The notes under the pieces: model-generated
What the model was told of the DNA's origin: nothing
Seen by the model: the letters and a program-made list of their open reading frames with translations, nothing else
Database searches by the model: none
Origin: Kiloniella laminariae DSM 19542
GTDB lineage: Bacteria; Pseudomonadota; Alphaproteobacteria; Kiloniellales; Kiloniellaceae
Assembly: GCF_000374005.1 (NCBI RefSeq)
Contig: NZ_KB893167.1
Location: 62,001-126,000, forward strand
DNA length: 64,000 nt
Reading direction: 5' to 3'
Position numbers and translations under genes: made by a program
Part shown: positions 55,820 through 64,000 of the stretch, one piece after another
Layout of the letters: every line of letters begins with the position of its first letter
Position numbering within the stretch: position 1 is the stretch's first letter

Positions 55820-56998
55820 ATGGCTGAAGCTACAATCAAGCCGCTTACGCTCAACTTTGGTCCGCAGCATCCAGCCGCACACGGTGTTCTCCGCCTTGTT
55901 ATGGAAATGGATGGCGAGATCATCGAGCGGGCAGATCCGCATATCGGACTCCTGCATCGCGGCACCGAGAAGCTGATCGAATACAAGACCTATCTGCAGG
56001 CTTTGCCTTATTTTGACCGTCTCGATTATGTCGCACCAATGAACCAGGAGCATGTTTATGCCCTGGCTATTGAAAAGCTGCTGAACATCGAGGTGCCAAA
56101 ACGCGGCCAGTATATCCGGGTCCTTTATTGCGAGATCGGCCGTATTCTGAACCACATTCTGAATATCACGACCTTCGCAATTGACGTTGGCGCGATGACC
56201 CCAATTCTCTGGGGTTTCGAGCAGCGTGAAAAACTGATGGAGTTTTACGAAAGAGCCTGTGGTGCAAGACTCCATGCAGCTTATTTCCGTCCCGGTGGTG
56301 TGCATCAGGATCTGCCCGCAGGTCTTCTTGCTGATATCCTGACATTCTGTGAGCAGTTCCCGGCCTTTCTTGATGACCTTGAGGGACTTCTTACGGAAAA
56401 CCGGATTTTCCGTCAGCGTACTGTCGATATCGGCACGATCAATTTTGATGAAGCGATGGACTGGGGTTTCTCTGGTCCGATGCTCCGGGGCTCCGGTATC
56501 GCCTGGGATCTTCGCAAGTCACAGCCTTATGATTGCTATGACGAGATTGATTTTGATATCCCGGTTGGTAAAAACGGGGACTGTTTTGATCGCTATCTCG
56601 TTCGCATCGAGGAAATGCGCCAGTCCCAGCGGATTATTGAGCAGTGCATCGAAAAAATGCCTGAAGGGCCTGTTCTGGCGCCTAATCACAAGGTCACTCC
56701 ACCTCGACGCGATGATATGAAGCGTTCGATGGAGGCGTTGATCCATCACTTTAAACTCTATACCGAAGGATTCCACGTGCCAGAAGGGGAAACCTATACA
56801 GCCGTAGAAGCTCCCAAGGGAGAGTTCGGTGTCTATCTTGTTGCTGACGGATCAAACAGACCGTACCGCTGCAAAATCAAAGCACCGGGATTTGCCCATC
56901 TGGCGGCCATGGATTACATGTGCCGTGGCCATATGTTGGCTGACAGTGTCGCAATTCTCGGATCCATGGATATCGTGTTCGGCGAGGTCGACCGATGA
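55820..56998 (+). CDS. nuoD: NADH-quinone oxidoreductase subunit D
   Basis: A 392-residue 49-kDa-type subunit that lines the quinone cavity. It shows [20 protein letters not shown] near residue 10, [57 protein letters not shown] and the C-terminal VFGEVDR. It starts directly after the nuoC stop. Confidence 0.97.
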   Translation: MAEATIKPLTLNFGPQHPAAHGVLRLVMEMDGEIIERADPHIGLLHRGTEKLIEYKTYLQALPYFDRLDYVAPMNQEHVYALAIEKLLNIEVPKRGQYIRVLYCEIGRILNHILNITTFAIDVGAMTPILWGFEQREKLMEFYERACGARLHAAYFRPGGVHQDLPAGLLADILTFCEQFPAFLDDLEGLLTENRIFRQRTVDIGTINFDEAMDWGFSGPMLRGSGIAWDLRKSQPYDCYDEIDFDIPVGKNGDCFDRYLVRIEEMRQSQRIIEQCIEKMPEGPVLAPNHKVTPPRRDDMKRSMEALIHHFKLYTEGFHVPEGETYTAVEAPKGEFGVYLVADGSNRPYRCKIKAPGFAHLAAMDYMCRGHMLADSVAILGSMDIVFGEVDR

Positions 56999-57612
56999 AA
57001 ACCAGTAGTTTTCCAAAAGCAAAAACCGGCGATTTCAAGTTTACCGAAGAGAATCTTCGCGAAGCCGAAAAACTCGTCGCAAAATATCCCGAAGGCCGTC
57101 AGGCCAGTGCAATTATCAGTATGTTCTATCTGGCTCAGAAGCAGAACGACGGCTGGTTGCCACCTGAAGCCATTGAGTATGTTGCTGAATATCTCGACAT
57201 CGCGCCTATCCGTGCGCATGAGGTCGCGACTTTCTATACCATGTTCAATCTCAAACCTGTCGGGACTTATTTTATCCAGGTTTGTCGTACCACACCCTGC
57301 TGGCTGCGCGGATCCGAAGAGATCCTCAAGGCTGCGCTTGAGAAAATCGGCGTGAGCAAGGCCGGAGATGTCAGCGAAGATGGTCTCTTCTCTGTTGTTG
57401 AGGTCGAGTGTCTAGGTGCCTGCTGTAATGCGCCGATGGTGCAGATCAATGACTGGTATTACGAAGACCTGACAGTTGAAAGCATCTCGAGAATTATTGA
57501 CGAGTTGCGGGCAGGCAAGGAGGTCGCGATCGGGTCACAGACCGGACGTCTGACCTCTGCCCCTGAGGGCGAGAGAACAACCCTGAAGGAGGGTGGCGAT
57601 GCAGATGCTTGA
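56995..57612 (+). CDS. nuoE: NADH-quinone oxidoreductase subunit E
   Basis: A 205-residue 24-kDa-type subunit with a [2Fe-2S] cluster bound by cysteines in [17 protein letters not shown] and [17 protein letters not shown]. It follows nuoD with an ATGA overlap. The C-terminal 35 residues beyond the core are polar and poorly conserved. Its last bases include the AAGGAGG that serves nuoF. Confidence 0.96.
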   Translation: MKTSSFPKAKTGDFKFTEENLREAEKLVAKYPEGRQASAIISMFYLAQKQNDGWLPPEAIEYVAEYLDIAPIRAHEVATFYTMFNLKPVGTYFIQVCRTTPCWLRGSEEILKAALEKIGVSKAGDVSEDGLFSVVEVECLGACCNAPMVQINDWYYEDLTVESISRIIDELRAGKEVAIGSQTGRLTSAPEGERTTLKEGGDADA

Positions 57613-58891
57613 AGATAAGGATCGTATCTTTACCAACCTTTATGGCCAGAATGACTGGGGTATCAAAGGTGCCAAGAAACGTGGCATCTGGGATAACACC
57701 CATGCTTTGGTTGCGCTGGGACGTGAGGAAATTGTCAACCGAATGAAAGACTCCGGGTTGCGTGGCCGTGGTGGTGCGGGTTTCCCTGCAGGTATCAAAT
57801 GGTCATTTATGCCCAAGGAAGATCAGTCGCGTCCAAGTTATCTTGTTGTGAACGCGGATGAGTCCGAACCAGGGTCCTGTAAAGACCGCGAGATCATGCG
57901 TAATGATCCGCACCGTCTGATCGAAGGATGTCTGATTGCTGGTTTTGCGATGGGGGCTCATACGGCTTACATCTATATTCGGGGCGAGTATTACCTCGAA
58001 TCAACCCGTCTTGAAACTGCAGTTGAAGAAGCCCGGGCAGCCGGGTTGCTCGGCAAGGATGCCTGTGGCTCCGGATGGGCTTTTGATGTGCATGTTCATC
58101 GCGGGGCAGGGGCCTATATTTGCGGCGAAGAAACCGCGCTTCTGGAAAGCCTTGAAGGTAAAAAAGGCCAGCCTCGTCTGAAGCCTCCTTTCCCTGCTGC
58201 CTGTGGTCTTTATGGTTGCCCAACAACGGTGACCAACGTTGAAACGGTTGCTGTCTCTCCGACAATCCTGCGCCGTGGTGCAGACTGGTGGAAGCAGTTC
58301 GGACGGGAAAACAATACCGGAACCAAGATCTTCTCGATCTCTGGCCATGTAAACCGTCCCTGCAACGTTGAAGAAGCCATGAGCATTCCGTTGCGAGAAT
58401 TGATCGAAAAACATGCCGGTGGCGTCCGTGGCGGTTGGGATAACCTTCTTGCGGTGATCCCAGGTGGATCTTCGGTGCCGATGTTGCCAAAACATGTCTG
58501 CGATACCATGACAATGGACTTTGACGCCCTGCGTGAAGCAGGTTCCGGTCTCGGGACAGCTGCGGTTATTGTGATGGACAAGTCTACGGATGTGATTGAG
58601 GCGATCTGCCGCCTGTCACACTTCTATCAGCATGAAAGCTGTGGTCAGTGCACACCGTGTCGCGAAGGAACCGGCTGGATGTTCCGTCTGATGCAACGCA
58701 TGGTTCGCGGTGAGGCTGATGTCGACGAGATTGACATGCTTTGGGATGTTACCAAGCAGGTTGAAGGTCATACCATCTGTGCACTTGGTGATGCTGCTGC
58801 CTGGCCAATCCAGGGGTTGATCCGCAATTTCCGTCCCGAGATGGAAAAACGGATTGAGGCATACAAGCAAGCTCGCCGGGCCGCGGAATAG
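57599..58891 (+). CDS. nuoF: NADH-quinone oxidoreductase subunit F
   Basis: A 430-residue 51-kDa-type subunit that binds FMN and NADH and the N3 4Fe-4S cluster. It shows [20 protein letters not shown] near residue 50, [39 protein letters not shown] and the cluster motif [16 protein letters not shown] near 345. AAGGAGG six bases before the ATG at 57599 selects that start; it overlaps the end of nuoE. Confidence 0.97.
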   Translation: MQMLEDKDRIFTNLYGQNDWGIKGAKKRGIWDNTHALVALGREEIVNRMKDSGLRGRGGAGFPAGIKWSFMPKEDQSRPSYLVVNADESEPGSCKDREIMRNDPHRLIEGCLIAGFAMGAHTAYIYIRGEYYLESTRLETAVEEARAAGLLGKDACGSGWAFDVHVHRGAGAYICGEETALLESLEGKKGQPRLKPPFPAACGLYGCPTTVTNVETVAVSPTILRRGADWWKQFGRENNTGTKIFSISGHVNRPCNVEEAMSIPLRELIEKHAGGVRGGWDNLLAVIPGGSSVPMLPKHVCDTMTMDFDALREAGSGLGTAAVIVMDKSTDVIEAICRLSHFYQHESCGQCTPCREGTGWMFRLMQRMVRGEADVDEIDMLWDVTKQVEGHTICALGDAAAWPIQGLIRNFRPEMEKRIEAYKQARRAAE

Positions 58892-58900
58892 GAGATACTG

Positions 58901-60967
58901 ATGCCAAAGTTGACGATTGACGGCAAGGAAATCGAAGTCGCTAACGGCCTGACAGTGCTTCAGGCCTGCGAACTTGCCGGAGCGGAAATTCCCCGCTTCT
59001 GTTACCACGAACGTCTGTCCGTTGCAGGAAACTGCCGGATGTGTCTGGTGGAAATGGAACGGGCGCCGAAGCCCATTGCATCCTGTGCGATGCCTGTGGG
59101 CGAAGGCATGGTTATTAAAACCGATACCGATCTCGTGAAAAAAGCCCGCAAGGGCGTGATGGAATTCCTGCTGATCAACCACCCGCTTGACTGTCCGATC
59201 TGTGACCAGGGCGGTGAGTGTGACCTGCAGGATCAGGCCATGGCCTTTGGTCTTGATCACGGACGCTACAAGGAAAACAAACGCGCGGTTAAAGAAAAAT
59301 ACATGGGGCCTTTGATCAAGACGATCATGACCCGTTGTATCCAGTGTACCCGCTGTGTGCGTTTCTCCACCGAAGTTGCCGGTATCGAGGAAGTCGGGTT
59401 GCTTCATCGCGGTGAAAAAGTCGAGATCACCACTCTGGAGAAGGCAGTTAATTCCGAACTTTCCGGAAACCTGGTTGATGTCTGTCCGGTTGGTGCCCTG
59501 ACGTCCAAGCCTTATGCTTTCAACGCCCGTCCCTGGGAGCTGAAAAAAGTCAACTCCATTGACGTGATGGATGCGCTTGGTTCCAACATTCGCATCGATG
59601 TTCGTGGGCGAGAAGTTCTCCGTGTTCTTCCCCGTATTCATGAAGATGTGAATGAAGAGTGGATTACCGATAAAACCCGTTACATTACCGATGGTCTGAA
59701 GCGCCAGCGTCTTGACCGTCCTTATGTTCGTGTTGATGGCAAACTGCGTGCGGCGAGCTGGGATGAAGCTTTTGCGGTGATCAAAGACAAGATCACAGGC
59801 CTTAAAGGTACTGAAATTGCAGCTCTTGCCGGTGATCTTTGTGATGCAGAATCAATGCTGGCGCTCAAGGATCTGATGGCGAACCTTGGCTCCGAGAATA
59901 TTGATTGTCGCCAGGACGGCGCCAAACTGGATGCTTCAAGCCGGGCTGATTATCTTTTCAACAGCTCTATTGCCGGTATTGAAGAGGCGGACGCCGTTCT
60001 TATCGTCGGTAGTAACCCGCGTTGGGAAGCTGCTTTGATCAATACCCGTCTTCGCAAGCGTTTCCTGACTGGTGCGCTCAAAGTTGGTGTCATTGGGGAA
60101 GCGGTCGATCTGACTTATGATTACGATTATCTTGGGGCGGGTCCTGACACACTCAAGGAAGTTGCTGAGGGTAAAAATGCCTTTGCCAAAGTTCTTGAAG
60201 GCGCAAAGAAACCGATGATCATTCTTGGAATGGGCGCTCTGGCACGTAAAGACGGTGCTGGGGTTTTCGCTTTGGCCAAGAAAATTAGTAAAAAGTTTGA
60301 TCTGGTTCACGAAGGCTGGAACGGTTTTAACGTTCTGCATACAGCGGCCTCTCGGGTTGCTGCCCTGGATCTGGGATTTGTCCCCGGCAAGAAAGGCCTT
60401 GATGTCGAGGCAACACTTGCTGCTGCTGAAAAAGGTAAGATCAAGGCTGTGTATCTGCTCGGGGCTGATGAACTTGATGTTTCAAAGCTGAAAGACGCTT
60501 TTGTGATCTATCAGGGGCATCATGGTGACAAAGGAGCTTCGGTTGCAGATGTCATTCTGCCGGGGGCTGCCTATACCGAAAAGAACGGTACCTATGTGAA
60601 TACTGAAGGTCGTGTACAGCTGGGACGTCTGGCTGCATTCCCTCCGGGCGAAGCACGAGAAGACTGGACCATTATCCGAGCTCTCTCGGAACAGGTTGGT
60701 GAGGCATTGCCTTATGACAACCTTGGTCAGCTTCGTCAGCGCCTGATTGAAGTCAATCCGGTTTTTGCTGCGGTTGACCAGATTGGCCAGAGTGACTGGA
60801 ATGATAAGGCCTCAGACAAGGGAGAGATCAGCTCGGACCCGTTTGTTCTGGCAATTGAGAACTTCTATATGACTGATCCAATCAGCCGTTCATCCGAAAC
60901 GATGTCTGCCTGTACAGCACAGTTTGTATTGGGCAAAGAGCAGGGAGCTACTGGAACAAATGGCTGA
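58901..60967 (+). CDS. nuoG: NADH-quinone oxidoreductase subunit G
   Basis: A 688-residue 75-kDa-type subunit. The N-terminal ferredoxin-like domain has a [2Fe-2S] set ([19 protein letters not shown]), and 4Fe-4S ligands lie in [20 protein letters not shown] and [19 protein letters not shown] molybdopterin-oxidoreductase-like domain lacking its cofactor follows. Length is that of the mitochondrial-type subunit (about 690). It overlaps nuoH by eight bases. Confidence 0.97.
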   Translation: MPKLTIDGKEIEVANGLTVLQACELAGAEIPRFCYHERLSVAGNCRMCLVEMERAPKPIASCAMPVGEGMVIKTDTDLVKKARKGVMEFLLINHPLDCPICDQGGECDLQDQAMAFGLDHGRYKENKRAVKEKYMGPLIKTIMTRCIQCTRCVRFSTEVAGIEEVGLLHRGEKVEITTLEKAVNSELSGNLVDVCPVGALTSKPYAFNARPWELKKVNSIDVMDALGSNIRIDVRGREVLRVLPRIHEDVNEEWITDKTRYITDGLKRQRLDRPYVRVDGKLRAASWDEAFAVIKDKITGLKGTEIAALAGDLCDAESMLALKDLMANLGSENIDCRQDGAKLDASSRADYLFNSSIAGIEEADAVLIVGSNPRWEAALINTRLRKRFLTGALKVGVIGEAVDLTYDYDYLGAGPDTLKEVAEGKNAFAKVLEGAKKPMIILGMGALARKDGAGVFALAKKISKKFDLVHEGWNGFNVLHTAASRVAALDLGFVPGKKGLDVEATLAAAEKGKIKAVYLLGADELDVSKLKDAFVIYQGHHGDKGASVADVILPGAAYTEKNGTYVNTEGRVQLGRLAAFPPGEAREDWTIIRALSEQVGEALPYDNLGQLRQRLIEVNPVFAAVDQIGQSDWNDKASDKGEISSDPFVLAIENFYMTDPISRSSETMSACTAQFVLGKEQGATGTNG

Positions 60968-61991
60968 ACTCTGGGAAGGATACGCTCTGCCGACGATTAT
61001 TATCGTTGCACAGATCATGGCAATCGTCGGACCTCTGTTGATTGCGGTGGCCTACCTGACGTTGGCTGAGCGCAAGGTGATTGGTGCGATGCAGCTGCGC
61101 AAGGGACCCAACGTGGTTGGTCCTTTTGGCCTGTTGCAGCCTTTTGCCGATGCTGTAAAGCTGATGATGAAAGAAACAATCATGCCTTCCGGGGCAAACA
61201 GGATTGTTTTCATCATGGCCCCGATGCTTACTTTCATTCTCAGCCTTGTTGCCTGGGCGGTTATTCCTTTTGGCGAAGGTCTGGTTGTCAGTGACATCAA
61301 TGTTGGAATTCTCTACCTCTTTGCTATTTCATCTCTCGGTGTTTACGGGGTGATCATGGCGGGGTGGGCATCGAACTCTAAATACCCCTTCATCGGGGCA
61401 TTGCGCTCTGCGGCCCAGATGGTTTCCTACGAAGTCTCCATGGGACTTGTGATTATCACTGTGCTGATGTGTGTCGGGTCTTTGAACCTGTCTGATATCG
61501 TGATGGCACAGAAGGGCGATTACGGCTTGCTTAACTGGTATGCCTTTCCACTTCTGCCGATGTTCGTGATTTTTTTCATCTCCATTTTGGCTGAAACCAA
61601 CCGTTCTCCTTTTGATTTGCCGGAAGGCGAGTCCGAGATTGTTGCTGGTTTTATGGTTGAATATTCCTCGATGAGCTTTGCGCTCTTCTTCCTTGGGGAA
61701 TACGCGAACATGATCCTGATGAGCGCCATGGCTGCAATCCTCTTCATGGGTGGCTGGTTGCCTCCATTTGATATTGCACCGTTCAACTGGATCCCCGGGC
61801 CAATCTGGTTTTCTTTGAAAATCGCTTTTGTTCTTTTCTGTTTTCTCTGGGTTCGTGCCACATTCCCGCGTTTCCGCTATGACCAGCTGATGCGTCTGGG
61901 GTGGAAAGTATTCCTGCCGTTCACTCTTTTCTGGGTGCTCTTGACGGCGGGCGTGCTGGTTGGCTTCGACCTGTTACCTGCTGCACATTGA
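60960..61991 (+). CDS. nuoH: NADH-quinone oxidoreductase subunit H
   Basis: A 343-residue membrane subunit with eight or so TM helices that links the hydrophilic arm to proton pumping. It shows [20 protein letters not shown] near residue 35, [35 protein letters not shown] with [14 protein letters not shown], and [14 protein letters not shown]. The ATG at 60960 overlaps the nuoG end; upstream frame is not used. Confidence 0.96.
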   Translation: MAELWEGYALPTIIIVAQIMAIVGPLLIAVAYLTLAERKVIGAMQLRKGPNVVGPFGLLQPFADAVKLMMKETIMPSGANRIVFIMAPMLTFILSLVAWAVIPFGEGLVVSDINVGILYLFAISSLGVYGVIMAGWASNSKYPFIGALRSAAQMVSYEVSMGLVIITVLMCVGSLNLSDIVMAQKGDYGLLNWYAFPLLPMFVIFFISILAETNRSPFDLPEGESEIVAGFMVEYSSMSFALFFLGEYANMILMSAMAAILFMGGWLPPFDIAPFNWIPGPIWFSLKIAFVLFCFLWVRATFPRFRYDQLMRLGWKVFLPFTLFWVLLTAGVLVGFDLLPAAH

Positions 61992-62045
61992 GGCCTGGTG
62001 ATGGATAACAAACAAATAAAAAGAAATATGGAGAGATAGAGGACT

Positions 62046-62534
62046 ATGGCATTTATGAGAAACCCCGCCCGCAGTCTTCTCCTTACCGAGCTGATTTCCG
62101 GGATGGCCCTGACCTTGAAGTACTTCTTCAAGCCAAAGGTAACCCTGAACTATCCTTATGAAAAAGGACCAATCAGTGCGCGTTTTCGCGGCGAGCATGC
62201 CTTGCGCCGTTATCCAAACGGTGAAGAGCGCTGCATTGCCTGTAAACTGTGCGAAGCGATTTGTCCGGCTCAGGCGATTACGATTGAAGCCGAACCTCGT
62301 GATGACGGCAGTCGACGGACGACCCGTTACGACATCGATATGACGAAGTGTATCTATTGCGGTTTCTGTCAGGAAGCTTGCCCGGTTGACGCCATTGTGG
62401 AAGGTCCGAACTTTGAGTTCGCGACCGAAACACGTGAAGAGCTGTTCTACAACAAGGACAAGCTGCTCGAGAATGGTGATCGCTGGGAAACTGAACTTGC
62501 CCAGAGCATCGCACTGGATGCGCCTTACCGCTAA
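62046..62534 (+). CDS. nuoI: NADH-quinone oxidoreductase subunit I
   Basis: A 162-residue ferredoxin-type subunit with two 4Fe-4S motifs, [16 protein letters not shown] near residue 60 and [16 protein letters not shown] near 100. The [17 protein letters not shown] lead-in is typical of the TYKY/NuoI family. It lies 54 bases after nuoH. Confidence 0.97.
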   Translation: MAFMRNPARSLLLTELISGMALTLKYFFKPKVTLNYPYEKGPISARFRGEHALRRYPNGEERCIACKLCEAICPAQAITIEAEPRDDGSRRTTRYDIDMTKCIYCGFCQEACPVDAIVEGPNFEFATETREELFYNKDKLLENGDRWETELAQSIALDAPYR

Positions 62535-62608
62535 GAGCTTGGGATTGAGATTGTGTCAAAATACAACACTGTTTGCCGAAACCGGGCTCGTAAAGAAAGG
62601 GTAGCCAA

Positions 62609-63220
62609 ATGATTATACAGGCTCTCGTCTTTTATGTTTTTGCTGCTGTTACCATCGCCGCAGGGCTGATGGTTATCACGGCTCGTAACCCTGTACATTC
62701 TGTACTGTTCCTGATCCTCGCTTTCTTCAATGCTGCCGGACTTTTTGTCCTGATGGGCGCTGAGTTTCTGGCGATGATCCTGGTTGTGGTCTATGTCGGG
62801 GCTGTTGCTGTTCTCTTCCTTTTTGTCGTGATGATGCTTGATATCAATGTCGAGAAAGCACGGCAGGGGTTTAAGAAGTATCTCTTTATCGGTGGGGCGA
62901 TTGGACTGGTCCTGCTGGTTGAGTTGGTCTTGATCCTCAGCAGCGTTGTTTCTACCGATGTGAGTGTGGTTGCCTCTGTACCGATCCCGGCGATTGACGA
63001 TGTGCATAACACCCGTGCTCTGGGGCAGGTCCTCTACACCAAATACGTATATCTCTTTGAAGCTTCCGGGATGATCCTTCTCGTTGCGATGATTGGTGCC
63101 ATTGTGCTGACCTTGCGTAAACGCGAAGGTGTCCGCCGTCAGGTAATTGCCGATCAGGTGAACCGGAGCCGTGAAGAGGCCGTTGAAATCAAAAAAGTAT
63201 CCAGCGGGAGTGGCATCTAA
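62609..63220 (+). CDS. nuoJ: NADH-quinone oxidoreductase subunit J
   Basis: A 203-residue membrane subunit with five TM helices ([93 protein letters not shown]). The polar tail after residue 175 is alphaproteobacterial in style. Confidence 0.95.
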   Translation: MIIQALVFYVFAAVTIAAGLMVITARNPVHSVLFLILAFFNAAGLFVLMGAEFLAMILVVVYVGAVAVLFLFVVMMLDINVEKARQGFKKYLFIGGAIGLVLLVELVLILSSVVSTDVSVVASVPIPAIDDVHNTRALGQVLYTKYVYLFEASGMILLVAMIGAIVLTLRKREGVRRQVIADQVNRSREEAVEIKKVSSGSGI

Positions 63221-63222
63221 CC

Positions 63223-63534
63223 ATGTTAGAAATTGGTCTGGCCCATTACCTGATCGTTGCGGCGGTTTTGTTTACAATGGGTATCTTTGGCATCTTTCTG
63301 AACAGAAAGAACGTCATTGTTATCATGATGTCCATTGAGCTGATGTTGCTTGCCGTAAACATCAATTTTGTGGCGTTCTCAACTCACCTGGGTGACCTGG
63401 TTGGTCAGGTCTTCTCGATCTTCATCCTGACTGTTGCAGCCGCTGAGGCTGCGATCGGGCTGGCGATCCTGGTGATCTACTTCCGTAACCGCGGATCTAT
63501 CGCGGTTGAAGACATCAACGTGATGAAGGGCTAG
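63223..63534 (+). CDS. nuoK: NADH-quinone oxidoreductase subunit K
   Basis: A 103-residue subunit with three TM helices and the conserved acidic residue in [19 protein letters not shown] near residue 36 and [20 protein letters not shown] near 73. Spaced three bases from nuoJ. Confidence 0.97.
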   Translation: MLEIGLAHYLIVAAVLFTMGIFGIFLNRKNVIVIMMSIELMLLAVNINFVAFSTHLGDLVGQVFSIFILTVAAAEAAIGLAILVIYFRNRGSIAVEDINVMKG

Positions 63535-63541
63535 TTTGACG

Positions 63542-64000
63542 ATGGAAAACTATATTGTCTTTCTGCCCTTGCTCGGTGCTTTTATTGCCGGACTGTTCGG
63601 GCGCTTTATCGGAGATCGCGGGGCGCAGGTTGTAACCACAGGGTTACTGCTTGTATCTGCTTTCCTGTCCATTCTGGTTTTCAAAGATGTGGCTCTGGAC
63701 GGCAACAGCCGTTCCACCGACCTCTTTACCTGGATCAACTCCGGCGATTTCATCCTCTCCTGGGCGTTGAATATCGATACCCTGACGGCTGTCATGCTGA
63801 TTGTTGTGACTGTGGTTTCCTCCATGGTGCACCTCTATTCAGTCGGTTACATGTCCGAAGACAAATCGATTTCCCGCTTTTTCTCCTATCTGTCGCTCTT
63901 TACCTTCTTCATGCTGATGCTGGTGACCTCTTCCAATCTGGTCCAGATGTTCTTTGGCTGGGAAGGGGTGGGACTGGCATCGTACCTTCTGATCGGTTTC
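63542..64000 (+). CDS. nuoL: NADH-quinone oxidoreductase subunit L, cut by window edge
   Basis: The first 153 codons of the antiporter-like proton-pumping subunit. It shows MENYIVFLPLLGAFIAGLFG, SWALNIDTLTAVMLIVVTVV, HLYSVGYMSEDKSISRFFSY and QMFFGWEGVGLASYLLIGF up to the edge. It follows nuoK by seven bases. nuoM and nuoN presumably lie beyond the window. Confidence 0.96.
   Translation, partial: MENYIVFLPLLGAFIAGLFGRFIGDRGAQVVTTGLLLVSAFLSILVFKDVALDGNSRSTDLFTWINSGDFILSWALNIDTLTAVMLIVVTVVSSMVHLYSVGYMSEDKSISRFFSYLSLFTFFMLMLVTSSNLVQMFFGWEGVGLASYLLIGF

Overview
The window looks like a chromosomal segment of an alphaproteobacterium, probably a marine Rhodospirillales-like lineage. The basis is gene content and order: clpP-clpX-lon-hupB next to tRNAs and a complete nuo operon, an Rrf2-led suf operon, a glnB-glnA pair, and a class GN sortase with its VIT/vWA target (a pair known mainly from marine Proteobacteria). 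No rRNA operon, complete insertion sequence or CRISPR array is visible. The genus is not determined.

Layout. 1-7.05 kb: a partial fumarylacetoacetate-hydrolase gene, then the suf iron-sulfur operon on the minus strand (Rrf2 regulator, sufB, C, D, S, a DUF59/SufT-like gene, sufA), headed by an IscR type 1-like operator. 7.4-16.8 kb: upp, a periplasmic binding protein whose signal peptide is out of frame, an MFS transporter, a DEAD-box helicase, two small hydrolases, and the sortase/target pair. 16.85-19.65 kb: an AT-richer accessory island with small unrecognised ORFs that look like orphan immunity genes, toxin-tip-like remnants, a truncated IS5-type transposase and a broken copy of the start of a DUF1989 gene. 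19.67-23.1 kb: an OmpR-type two-component system and a secreted beta-helix protein, bracketed by the broken and intact DUF1989 copies. 23.3-29 kb: DUF1989, a cysteine hydrolase, an Lrp-type regulator, a purine (adenine-type) riboswitch ahead of an adenosine/adenine deaminase, and parE.

29.3-35.6 kb: small secreted and zinc-ribbon proteins, then a FecR-domain protein, an OmpA-like lipoprotein, a CHASE2 histidine kinase and a FixJ-type regulator that look like one envelope-signalling locus. 36-41.2 kb: a 992-residue protein joining a class V (SerC-like) aminotransferase to a SerA-like dehydrogenase, then glnA and glnB behind a sigma-54-type promoter. 41.6-46.1 kb: tRNA-His, PilZ, SEL1-repeat, NAD(P)HX repair and DUF4197 genes. 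46.3-53.4 kb: tRNA-Leu, tig, clpP, clpX, lon, hupB, tRNA-Val (protein quality control). 53.8-64 kb: two identical tRNA-Asp genes and nuoA-nuoL of respiratory complex I; nuoL runs off the right edge.

The most notable items are the adenine-type riboswitch, which is unexpected outside Firmicutes and Vibrio-type gammaproteobacteria; the SerC-SerA-like fusion with a structured leader; the orphan-immunity-like island bounded by hairpin repeats with compensatory changes; and the duplicated DUF1989 ends around the two-component/beta-helix block. All assignments come from reading the sequence; no database search was run.
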